Origin: Anolis sagrei
Taxonomy: Eukaryota > Chordata > Lepidosauria > Squamata > Anolidae
Length of the DNA stretch: 64,000 nt
Assembly (NCBI RefSeq): GCF_037176765.1
Contig: NC_090025.1
Span: 164,592,822 to 164,656,821, forward strand
Reading direction: 5' to 3'
A model generated the notes under the pieces. That model was not told the DNA's origin, searched no databases, and was given only the letters and a program-made list of their open reading frames with translations. Shown here piece after piece: positions 35,533 to 47,900 of the stretch (the first letter of the stretch is position 1; each line of letters opens with the position of its first letter). Position numbers and translations under genes: made by a program.

Positions 35533-36310
35533 AATCATAGAGTTGGAAGAGACCTCATGCCAACCCCCTGCCAAGAAGCAGGAAAATCACATTCAAAGCA
35601 CCCCGACACATGGCCATCCAGCCTCTGCTTAAAAGCCTCCAGAGGAGCCTCCGTCACATTCCAAAACACTGCTGAACAGCTCTCACTGTTAGAAAGTTCT
35701 TCCTAATGTTCAGGTGGAATCTTTCCTGTAGTTTGAAACCATTGTTTCACGTCCTAGTCCCCAGGGCAGCAGAAAACAAGCTTCCTCCCTCCTCCCTATA
35801 ACTTTGCCTCATATATTTATACATGGCTATTGTATCTCCTCTTAGCCTTCTTTTCTGCAGGCTAAACATGTCCAGCTCTTTAAGCTGCTCCTCATAGGGC
35901 TTCTTCTCCAGACCCTTGATCATTTTAGTCACCCTCCTCTGGAAACATTTCAGCTTATCAACATCTCCCTTCAATTGCGGTGTCCAGAATTGGACACAGT
36001 ATTCCAATGTGGTCTGACCAAGGCAGAATAGAGGGGTAGCACAACTTCCCTGGATCTAGACACTATACTCCTATTTATGCAGGTCAAAATCCCATTGGCT
36101 TTTTCAGCTGCTGCATGACATTGTTAGTTCATGTTATCCACAAGGATTCTGAAATCTTTTTCACACGTACTGCTGTCGAACCAGGCATTCCCCAATCTTT
36201 GCATTTCATTTTTTTCTGCCTAACTGGAGTATCCTGCATTTGTCCCTGTTGAACTTAATTTTGTTAGTTTGGGCCCATCTCTCTCATCTGTTTAGATTGT
36301 TAAGATCATA
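35533..36310 (-). mobile_element. CR1 LINE, ORF2 C-terminus and 3' UTR, antisense
   Basis: The minus strand encodes [40 protein letters not shown] and LQKRRLRGDTIAMYKYMRQS, closely matching the CR1 copy at 54690. The 3' tip is TTGGAAGAGACC with AATCATAGAG (antisense CR1 tail). 5'-truncated. Confidence 0.85.
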
Positions 36311-36889
36311 CCATAAGCTGTGACTAGAATTGCTTCTGGTTTCTGCAAACTGTTTCAGGTTTACTCAGAAACAACTTCCCCCAAATTCAAAGGAAATAAC
36401 TGAGGAAGTGAGCAATGGAATTACAGTTTTTGCTTCTTCTATTCCATATAGAAGGAACGTGGAAACAGACCCCTCCTTTTATCTTTCATTGTATAAAACT
36501 GAAAAGAGCAAAAAAAAAGTCAATGTCAAATTCAGTATAACTGATTTAGCAAAATAAAATCTGGATGTAAATTTCAGTATATCAATTTTCTGTCAGTGTT
36601 CAATATACACTAAATAAGAGGGTTTTTGTGATAATATTGCACCTATGAAGAGCTAGCAAGATATAACTCAAGATTGCAATAGTTTCTCCATTGTGGCGTC
36701 TGTGAAATCACACATATATGATTTTCAAGAAAAACATAAATCTATGTCCACTGTTGCTTGATTGTTCATGAAGGAGATGTGGCACGTGGTATACTGTTAG
36801 AGAAGTGAAACAGTTATATGCCTCTTATGAAGCCATGTGGGTTTAATTTATATGAAGCCATGTTATATGAAGCCATGTGGGTTTAATTT

Positions 36890-37090
36890 ATTCTGACGAC
36901 TTGGCTTTTGTAATTGTATGATATTGTATGATCTGTATTTTAATGTATTTTGTATTAATGTATTATGATGCTATTATGCTTACTATATTTGTGTTGAATT
37001 TTCTGCTGTTAGCCAGCCTGAGTCCCTCTTCGGAGGTCGAGAAGACAGTTATAAAAGCTCTAAATAAATAAATAATAAAAATAAATAATC
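36890..37090 (+). mobile_element. L2-like LINE 3' end
   Basis: ATTGTATGATATTGTATG-rich stretch, TTAGCCAGCCTGAGTCCCTC, TTCGGAGGTCGAGAAGACAG, then AAATAAATAAATAATAAA. It ends about 170 bp beyond the likely EIF3L poly(A) site. Confidence 0.7.
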
Positions 37091-37275
37091 CAGTTTCATA
37101 CAAGTGTATTATGCAGTTTTCAGTTCCCCTGTGAGCTCTGCCTACAAGTCATCCCAACATCTCTCACTCAGTGAAAGCTAAACTAAAATATCAATGCAAG
37201 CTGGAAGACTGGGAACTTATCTCCTGAAGGGAGAAATGAATTACAAATTCAGAGACACACATATTATTTCAATCG

Positions 37276-37281
37276 TTTAAT
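37276..37281 (-). terminator. EIF3L: candidate EIF3L poly(A) signal (ATTAAA)
   Basis: ATTAAA on the minus strand lies about 145 nt downstream of the EIF3L stop codon. It is the first good hexamer I see past the stop. It implies a short 3' UTR of roughly 160-190 nt, which would be normal for a housekeeping translation factor. Confidence 0.5.
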
Positions 37282-37425
37282 TACATTTCTTAGTCCTTTG
37301 TATGAGCTCAGGCATTTGCTATCCAAGTAAAGACGGCTGCTAGTTATAGAAGATTCCAAAATTCTTAGCTCATCTTGCCCTCTTTACAAAAAGAGTAGGC
37401 AGCCTGATGACGGATTCAAGGACTT

Positions 37426-40400
37426 TCAAGGTCTCTGGCCCATCTTCTTCAGAGTGCGGTTCAGCTGGAAGAGAGACAGACATCTAATTAGAAGAGTATT
37501 TGGGGGCGGGGGAGTGGAACACCCACGTACAGCCACACACTTCGGTGCCACAGCCCCAATTATGCAGCCCTTAATCAAGTGCTGGCATATCCTGCCAAAA
37601 TGCTGAGCTCAGTTATGTGGAAAAATTAAACATGACCCATGGACTCTCCACCGAGGTGGAGAGACCTGAGGTCAAATCACAGTCTCCTGCATTCAATGGA
37701 AACCTGTATATCTTGCGAGTTACCAAGGCTGTTTGAACAAAATGATCAGTGACAAGATTCCTTAAAAGTGTTTTATCATTCAAGAGATGCTTAGCAGTAT
37801 TTTGTATTTTTTTTAAAAAAACTATAAAGGCAGAAGAAATTTTTAAAACGGATATTCTCAAAGTTAGAATATCAGAATATCACCCTCTGGTGGTGCAGTG
37901 GGTTAAACCACTGGACTTGTGAACTTGCTGACCAAAAGGTGGGCAGTTTGAATCCGGGGAGCAGAGAGAGCTCCTGGTGTTAGCCCCAGCTTCTGCCAAT
38001 CTAGCAGTTCGAAAACATGCAAATGTGAGTAGATGAATAGGAACTGCTTCTGTGGGAAGGTAATGGCGCTCCATGCAGTCATGCTGGCCACATGGCCTTG
38101 GAGGTCTCTATGGACAACACCGGCTCTTCGGCTTAGAAATGAAGATGAGCACCACCCCACAGAGTCGGAGACAACTACACTTAATGTCAGGGGAAACCTT
38201 TATCTTTACCTTTACCAAAGTTAGGAAAAATAAAACCAGGCTGAGGGAGTCTTTCCTCAAGCCCTTTTGCTCATTAGACTGCTTTTCACAAATTTAAATA
38301 GGACTATGGTTTAACCCACTGCGCCCCTGATGGCGAAATGGGTTAAACCACTGAGTTTCCAAACTTGTTGACCGAAACGTTGCAGGATTGAATCTGAGGA
38401 GCGACGTGAGCTTCTGCTGTCAGCCCCAGCTTCTACCAACCTAGCAGTTCTAAAACATTCAAATGTGAGTAGTAGATCAATAGGTACTGCTCCGGCAGGA
38501 AGGTAACGGCACTCTATGCAGTCATGTGACCACATGACCTTGGAGGTGTCGATGGACAACGCTGGCTCTTCAGCTTAGAAATTGAGATGAGCACCAACCC
38601 CAGAGTCAGACGTGACTGGACTTAATGCCAGGGGAAACCTTTATCTTTATCTATCCACCGTAGTTTGAGGAATTAAGTCTTGGGTCGGGGTAGATAGCCC
38701 TATTTAAATTTCAGGCTGAAACCACCGATATATTTCTCCTATTCCTTCTGTACTCCCTGAATACAGCAAGCATTCAGAACTGTAACATTACTGGTGTCTT
38801 ATAAATCCTTCCTGCATCCTTACTGTTAATGACAAAAGAGAGTTCTCCAGGTCTTTAAGTAGTTACTTTGTGTCCATAGCTAACAATTGAAGAGCTCAGA
38901 AGTGACTAAGCTTGTTGGTAAAGGAAGAATGGAGTATTTTATCTATGTATGCTACAGTGTAGGAACTGTGTGGACTACTAGAGAACGTAAGCCCATTTTT
39001 CTGTACCCAGTATATCCAGTATGCAAACTGGACATTGAATGTGGGAGCTGAACTCCAAAGTGGTTTTTAGCCTGGGTACCCAACAATGCTCACGTTATTT
39101 GAAAATATCATTTTTAATTGTACAAAATCATAAGGTTATGGATGAACTACAACTCACATCATGCCAGGTTAACCACGAGAAACTCCATCAGTACTTAAAG
39201 TTTGTTATGTTGGGCAAGTTTCCTCTAGATGCATCATTGATGGGGTTCAGCATGCTCTCTGGCTGCAGGGTAAACTACAACTCCCACTACGGTGAATCAG
39301 TCTCCTCAAACCCCTCCAGCAGTTTGAGTTAGTCATGGGGGTGTCTGTGTGCCAAGTTTGGTCCAAATCCATAATCGGTGGAGGTCACAGTTTCTCTGGT
39401 TGCGGGTGAACTACAACTCCCAGGAAGGAAGGACAGTTCCCCTCAAACACCTCCAGTAATCAAATTTCGGCATATCAGGTATGTGTGCCAAATTTGGTCC
39501 AGATTCATTGGTGTTTGGGTTCACAGTGCTCTCTTAATGTAGGTGAACTACAATTCCTTCAAAACAAGGTGAATTTTCCCCAAAGAACTCCAGATTTTTT
39601 TGCTAGTTATGTGGGTCCTGTATACCAAGTTTTGCCTAATTCCATCTTTGGTGAAGTTCAGATTGTTCTTAGATTGCAGGTGAACTATAAATCCCAGTAT
39701 CTACAATACCTATAAATCATGGTGAATTCCCCCCAAACCACTCTAATGTTAGTTCCTGATCAATTTCTCTGTTTGCTGTGTGCCATAGAAAAGAATAGGA
39801 AAGGGTTGAGGGAGAGGAAGTGGTCGGGGTCATGCAAATTACACATCAATGGTGAGCATAAGAAACACTGGGATGTCTGTGATAGAGGAAAAACAGAAAA
39901 TCTAGAATGACATTGTCTCCGTATGAAAGCCTTCACTTGGGTGGTGGTGGGCAGTATGGCATTTGTGGAAGATATTGACAGGGCTCTTGCACATGTTTAC
40001 GATGCTCTATAACCTGCAATGTCATTGGAGGGAAAACCTTTAGTGTCTACTGAGTAGTGGAAGCTATAACTATTTGTAGGAGTGGGAGCCTGTTTGTGTA
40101 AGTGAACACCCCAGCAACACATACACACATATTTTCACATTTATTATGGATACAGATGTATTTATTGAAGTTGTATCCCACTTTTCTCCCAAGGTGAGAT
40201 CCAAGGTGGCTTCCAGAAGTTTAAAATAGGATTTACCAACCCATTTAGTCACTTCCACTCATACTCCCATGATCACTGCTTCATAGTCATGCCACTCAAA
40301 TAAGCTTTATAAAGAATGCTACAGCCATTTTCCATACAGAGCTTTTCCATTCTTTCATATGGGCATATGGTGAGACAGTGCCCCCTGCAGAAGAACTGGA

Positions 40401-43400
40401 GCAAACCCATTGGCAAAAAAGACAGGACTCCTTCACATACAAAAATGGCAGCAATGGGATATTTCTGCAAATGCAAGGCTACTGTGTTGAAATTGCATCA
40501 TCTGTTCTAAACAGTTCGCATATTTCCTTACAGAAAAATGTGTCCCCAAATCTGGCTGAAAACATGAAGAAAAAGCCAACCGCTCTGACTGCATTTCAAC
40601 CGATACCGTATATTGGAAAGAAATAAACTGTGATTGTGAAATGAATTATCTCTACCTGCACCTATCTCTGCATATTTCCACGTATTCGCCCAAACACATA
40701 CACACATATATTGAATAAGTTTGTCCTGTTGTTCAGCCAGCAACTTACCTCCTCAAACTTATGGATCTGGCGGATGAAGAAATCTCCATAGCGGCGAGCA
40801 ACTTTTGTATCTGCAATGTGGATCATATCCTGCCAAGAGATAGTCGAAGATAAAAGGCCAGGAGCGATTCACAGGGCAGTGTTGGGGATGAAATTCTCTC
40901 CAGCCTAGAATTAGGGCTAATTTTCATAATGGGTTGCTGTATGGCCATGTTCCAGAATCATTCTCTCTTGATGTTTTGTCCACATCTATGGCAGGCATCC
41001 TCAGAGGTTGTGAGGTCAGTTGGAAACTCAGCAAGTGGAGTTTATATATCTTAGGAATGTCCAGGGTGGGAAAAAGAACTTTTGTCTGCTTGAGGCAAGT
41101 AGGAATGTTGCAACTGGCCACCTTAATTAGCATTTAATGGCCTTGTAGCTTCAAAGCCTGACTGGTTACTGCCCAGGGAATCCTTTGGAGTTGTTAGCTG
41201 GCCCTGATTTATTCTTGTCTGGATTTCCGCTGTCTTTTGAGTGTTGCTCTTTATTTACTGTCATTAAATGCTAATCAAGGTGTCAAAATTGAACATTCAC
41301 ACTTGCATCAAGCATATATAAACCCCACTTGCCTAGTTTCCAACAGACCTCACAACCTCTGAGGATGCCTGCCTGTCCTGTTTTGCTCTTAAAAACAGCC
41401 TCAACACAGAATTGAAAGTAAAAGAAAAATGCTTTACTCCAGCAAACAAAATAAGCAAATGCAATTGAAAAAGAAAACAAGGAAGTCTTACTGCAGACAC
41501 CAATGAAAGTCTTTTGCAAAAGTCCCAGCAAAATCAGCAGACAATAAGGCACAGATCACGAAGTCCTGATCCCACAGCAAGCTGGCTTCAGGAAAGGCAA
41601 AAGCTGCACATCGCAAGTGCTGAACCTGACTCAGCACATAGAAGATGGCTTTGAAAGGCAGCAGATCACAGGAGCTGTCTTCATAGACCTGTCAGCAGCC
41701 TATGATACTGTGAACCACCACCTCCTCCTGAGAAAAATGTATAATATCACAAAGGACTACCACCTCACCTGCCTCATAGGAAACCTGCTACAAAACAGGA
41801 GCTTTTTTGTTGAGTTCCAGGACCAGAGAAGTAGATGGCAGAAACAGAAGTATGGCCTGCCTCAGGGAAGCGTGCTTGCCCCATCCATGTTCAACATCTA
41901 CACAAATGAACAGCCACTGCCAGAAGGGACAGAGAGCTTCATCTATGCTGATGATCATGCCATTACTGCTCAAGCAGGGAGCTTTGAGATGGTTGAACAG
42001 AAGCTCTCTAAAGCACTAGGTGCTCTTACTGCCTACTACAGGGAAAACCAGCTGATCCCTAATCCATCTAAAACACAGACATGTGCTTTTCATATCAAGA
42101 ACAGACAAGCATCCTGAGCTCTGAGGATTACCTGGGAAGGAATCCCACTGGAGCATTGCAGCGCACCCAAATACCTGGGAGTCACTCTGGACCGTGCCCT
42201 GACTTACAAGAAGCACTGCCTGAATATTAAGCAAAACGTGGGTGCTAGAAACAATATCATATGAAAGCTTATTGGCACAACCTGGGGATCACAACACAGT
42301 AAAGACATCTGCCCTTGCGCTATGCCACTCTGCTGCTGAGTATGCATGCCCAGTGTGGAACACATCTCACCACACTAAAACAGTGGATGTGGCTCCTAAC
42401 AAGACATGCCGCATTATCACGGGGTGTCTGCGCCCTACACCACTGGAGAAATTACACTGCTTAGCCGGTATTGCACCACCTGACATCCGCCGGGAAGTAG
42501 CAGCCAATAGTGAAAGGACCAAGGCAGAGTCATCTCCAGCTCATCCCTTGTTTGGGCATCAGCTAGCACGTCAACAACTTAAATCAAGAAATAGTTTTCT
42601 AAGATCTACAGAGACACTCGCTGGAACACCTCAGCAAGCAAGAGTCCAAAAGTGGCAGGCTCAAACCTAGAGCCTCAATCAATGGCTGATACCCAATGAG
42701 AGACTCCTCCCAGGGCACACAGAAAACTGGGTGACTTGGAAGGCGTTGAATATACTGCGCTCTGGCACCACGAGATGCAGAGCCAACCTTCAGAAATGGG
42801 GCTACAAAGTGAAATCCACAACATGCGAGTGTGGAGAAGAACAAACTACAGACCACCTGCTGCAATGTAACCTGAGGCCTGCTACATGCACAATGGAGGA
42901 CCTTCTTGTGGCAACACCAGAAGCACTCCAAGTGGCCAGATTCTGGTCAAAAGACACCTAATCAACTACCAAGCTTGCAAACTCTGTGTCTTTTGTATGT
43001 TTGTTTGTTTGTTTGTTCTGTCAAAAATGTAATACACCTGTTCGGTTGCCTGACCAGATAAATAAAAATAAAATACGAAGTCCTTAACACAAAAAAGTTC
43101 CGGCAGTAACAGAGTTGTTGTTAGCAGCGAAAAGCTAAGTTCTCTTGCTTCTGATTTATACCCCATGCAGGAGGGCTTAGGGCATCACCCAATTAGCTCA
43201 TCAATCTTTTAGCTGCGAATCGAGCTGACTGCCGTCTGTTCTCTGACTCCCTCTGTCTTTTTAAAAAGGTGGGCACCTGCAAAGCCTCATTGTCGGATTC
43301 TTCTTCCTCTCCCTCCAAGACTTGAGCAGCTCCCTGCTCCCCTTCCTCTTCTAACGATGAGAAATCCCCAACACTGCAATAGATGCCTGTGAAACATCAG

Positions 43401-44946
43401 GAGAGAATGCTTCTGGAACATGGCCATACAGCCTGGAAAACTCACCGCAACCAGTGATTGCAGCCATGAAAACTTCTGACAACACAATATTCATGTTTCC
43501 TTCATGCGAAAAATACCAGTAGAACAGTGTGTTTTAACTGTCATCATCTGTACTTGAGACATGATTCTGTTCATGAATCAAACTAACATGAGGTTATATT
43601 AAAAGGGAGGAGGAGGCACACATGCAGGCAGCCTAAGCACACCTGTCTCCAATCTGCATTGTAATTGCAATTAAGCAGACAAAATAGGAATTATGTTTAA
43701 GGTTTATATGTACACTTACACTATCCTTTAAAGGCATGATGCATCTTCAGGTGGTTAGTCATTTGGGAAAATGGGGCTAATGCGAATAGCTGTTTCTGCA
43801 CCAGACTCCCAGAGGAAAAAGAGAGACCAGAACTCTCAGGCAAGTCAGAAAACTGAGTATGATTTTCTTTCGTTATTTAAGTACAGCATGACCCCAGCAG
43901 CCAATTTTCTGAACTATGGAAGCAGGAACCATGGATTATAGCATTATATTGAAATGAATGACTTTTGCCAAAAGTTACCATAAAGTTGCTATGAATGAAC
44001 TACAAAATTCCTAGAAAGTCATCCTTCATTCAGTGTGACTAGCCTAAACAGTATTAAGCTGCCCATAATGAGTACAGAGGAGTGAACTGACAGAGGGAAC
44101 TAGACAGACCTTGTCAATGTAGAAGTCCACCTCAGAAGCCGACTGGAACTCCCCATCCAAGGCAGAGATGCCACTTGTCCAGACAAGGTTCTTCATCTTG
44201 TGTTTGAAGACCAGCAGTTGGATGCGGAACTCTTGCTCTGTGAGATCCAAGAAGCCAGCAAGCTTAGCCACGGGCATTGTGGTGTAGAGCTTGAGGAAGC
44301 TGCGGATGGTGGACAGTTGGGCTTGCTGCTGGACTTCACCAGCAAAGACCTTCAGCTGCTGCAGGAAAGGCTCTTTGTGGTAGTTGGGGTGCATATTGTC
44401 ATAGTTGGGAACCACAGGGGAAAGGAACTTGGGACATGCATAGCTGAACAGCTCCTCATACACCTGAGGGTCACCCTTTTGCATGCGTAGCATCTTGTCT
44501 CCATACTTCTCTCGTAGCTGCAGGTGAATGCTTTCGTCTATGCGCATAGGGTACATAGTGAGAGCAATGGCCAAAAGGGCATGCATCTGCTCATTCTGCT
44601 TGTTAATCTGCAACATACCAAGAGATCTCATTAAGAACATGCAATTCAAAATACTTGGCTGACATATAAAAACAAATCCAGCATAAAAGTAAGTAGACCA
44701 AGCAACTATATTTTCAACTTAATTTTTACTTGTGCTACAAGTTTACAGGTGGTTTTTATAGGGAAAAACAACAATGAAACTCAGTCTGATTTTTCAGAAT
44801 TAAAACCAAAAGCTGATATAAGCCATTATAATCTATGAATGCAGACAGAGGCCTAGTTTTATATTTGTATAGTGCAGTGATTTTATATTGATTACTGAAG
44901 TGACAACTGGTTCAATGCAACACTGGAAATGCTAATCAAGATTGCC

Positions 44947-44989
<43 letters not shown>

Positions 44990-47900
44990 TTATTTATGTA
45001 CCGCCCTATCTCCCCAAGAAGACTCAGGGCGGTTTCCAACATAGGGCAAAACATTCAATTGCCAAACGAAAAAACCATGCAACAAAATTAAACATTATAA
45101 AATATAAACATAAACCCTATTAAGACAGTCACAAAATGTTTAAAAGTCAGTTTCAATTTTACTCCATCAGATGGGATTCAAAATACCAATGGTCAATCAG
45201 CATGGCAGTTAAATAAGCTGCTGCCCTTGACAATCGATAGATCAGGAATGGGCAAACTTCGGCTATCCTGGTGTTTTGGACTTCAGCTACCAGAAATCCC
45301 AGCCAGCTTACTGACTGTTAGAAATTGTGGGAGTTGAAGTCCGAAACACTTGGAAGGCCTTGATATTCTGGGTTATATGGCTGTGTGGAAGGGCCCTCAG
45401 ACAATTTGGTAAAGCTAGGGTTAAAAATGAAACAGTGCTACCCAATGGGAAAGCAATGCATTTTATGCCATTGCAATTTTTGCCAGAATGCCATGCTGCT
45501 AATATACCTTAGTGAAAAAGTACACCAGGACAAATGTTTGGTAAGATCAGAACTAAGAACCAGATCCAACTCTGAAATTGCATCATTGCACTGAAAAGCA
45601 GAGCAACACCACTAGTGTTACTGAGGTCAAATTAGCAAAAAAGAAATCACTGAAGACTGAATTCCAACAGGTAACAATGAGCCAAGAAGAAACCGGTTCA
45701 TGGAATATGCAATCAGTTGCATTCTAGATGAATTGGATGTGGGTGCTTAGAAGATCATTTAAGCTGTACTTGGAACAGGCTAAAATGATATTAAACAGTT
45801 CCCAGAATTAACCTGGGTACTATTTAATATCTGCATCTTTAACAACCTGTCTCCAATATTGGAAGGTACAAGAAAAAGCAGATGTATTTCTATGCAGGCT
45901 TGCATCACTACAAGTCCGGTTAAATATTTCTGGGTAGAGACACAGAAATAACTGGGTGATATGTTTCAAAGGAAGAACCAGCAGTGTCAGTAAAAGAGTT
46001 ACAAAAGAAGGGTTTGCAAAGACAATTGTTCACCCATTATGTAGGACAAAAATGACTCAAATGCTTTGTACCATTTCGTATTTGTATGTTGTCCTCTGGA
46101 ACATGCTCTTTGTTCTCTGAATATACAAGAGGATGTTGGCAAAGACACGAATGGCATCTTGGTAGCGTCGCATCATAAGGTACGCAAAACCCACATAGTA
46201 ATAGGTAGTGACCTGGCATTCTGGCACTCGTGAGTACATACTCTGGGAAGAGAAGGAAAAAGATTGTGAGAAGTCTGGTTGCTTTTCAAATAATGATTGA
46301 GAACAGCCCTTCCCTCATACTGTCAAAGGATGCTGTCCCAGGTTTCTTCTACTACGAAGAGCAGATCACAAGACCAAGGACCTGCTCTGTGATCATCTGG
46401 AACAGAACACCTATGCATCTTTTAAAATCAGGACTAGGCTTTCAATACACCATTTTATGCTAACAAAGGCAGCCATGTTAGTCTGTCACAGCAATAAAGC
46501 AGGGCCAGGCAACATGCAGTGCTTCACAATTTACATTTTAAATTATATAGTAAGCTTTAACGAGTTTATTATGGCATCATAGAACTATTAAGTCTGGAAG
46601 ATGAAAAACAATTATGATGCTCTGATTTCATGTGGTTCACTTTAGACTCCTACAGCCCAAATGTAAAGAAGGCACAACTGTGGCTTGTTTCTATTCAGAC
46701 AATTTTCATGTTATATTTGAAATAAGATGTTAAGGTTTCTGATTTATTTTTTTAAAGAGTAATGTGGGAGTGAGGAGAAAGTTATGATTGAGGGCTACAT
46801 AAAAGGTATATAAGAATAGGTAGCATATAAAGCAGACAATTTGCACATCAGTGTGGGGAAGAAATTAAGTCTTCTTCTAGGTTGATCAGGTATGGGTAAA
46901 CCAGGGCTTGGGGGCCAGATACAGCCCCTTGGGCTCTTTTATCAGGCCCTCCTCTCTCACACCACCCTATCCTTCCTACTCTCTTTCCTTCCTCCTTCCT
47001 TTCCTTCCACCCTTTCATCTTTCCTTCCTTCCCTCTTTCTCCCTCCTTCCTTCCCTCTCTTTCTCCGTCCTTCCTTCTCTATTTTATTTCCTCCCTCCCT
47101 CCATTCCCTTCCGCCCTTCCTTCTTTCCATCCTTTTCTTCCTTCTCTTTTTCTTTCCTGCTTTCCTCCTGGGGGATGTTTAGCTGGGAGAAGAGAAGGTA
47201 GAGAGGGAACATGAGAACCATGTTTCAAGATTTCAAAGGGTGTCCCATTGAGGAGGAGGTGGGGGGAAAACTGATTTTTTGCTGCTCTAGAAACCAGGAC
47301 ACAAGGCCCCTAAGTTAGAAAATGTACCCATGCCTGCTAAAAATGATACATTTTTGATTCACTAAATGACATCAGTAAAGACAAAGATGATATTACAGAG
47401 GATATTAATGGATGAACTAGCACTTAGGTTCTTGAGAATACAGGTGATATGTAAAAAAATGGCAGGAGAAGATAGAAGGTGTCCTAAAATAACAGTGTCT
47501 GTGAAGAACTCTTTTTATACTGTTAAATACATCTAATAGAATTCTCAAATAAGGAAATTTCTGAGCTACATTTCCGATTATGCAATAAATTGAAGATGAA
47601 ATGACTGTCCACAATATCTGTTTTTCACACAACATACCTTCATGGAGAACTCTTAAATGTGGGAACAAGGGATCTATATTTGATATACATAATGGCAAAG
47701 GAAGAACTATGTCAGGACATCATCAGCTATGCACTCCCTTTTGAAAATCGTAAGACTAAACACTTAAAATAAAAATACCCTGGAACAGATAAACCTTCGT
47801 TACAAAAATGTTCCCATCTAACACTAGAGTAGGCATTACCTTCTTGTTAAGCTCAATGTTTTCCAGGACCTTGATGGCTTGATAATAATCACCCAGCAAA

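Larger units (their letters stand above)
40932..43460. mobile_element. Penelope-like inverted terminal unit, split by an LTR-like insertion
   Basis: Left arm 40932-41145 (TATGGCCATGTTCCAGAATC, ATCCTCAGAGGTTGTGAGGT, TTAATTAGCATTTAATGG). The inverted arm is 41263-41373 continued at 43379-43460 (CATTAAATGCTAATCAAGG, CTCACAACCTCTGAGGATG, then AGAATGCTTCTGGAACATGG). The same sequence in squamates borders GIY-YIG-bearing Penelope-like elements (from memory), whose terminal repeats are often inverted. No endonuclease or RT remains here. Confidence 0.6.

Noticed and set aside
41617-42961. Host gene with reverse-transcriptase domain
   Set aside because: A truncated LINE with target duplication and stops; not a domesticated gene on present evidence.
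44200-44490. 96-codon plus-strand frame
   Set aside because: Antisense shadow of EIF3L exon 11.
46892-47201. Two Ser/Pro/Leu-rich frames of about 97 codons
   Set aside because: Translation of the TTCC/CCCT low-complexity tract.
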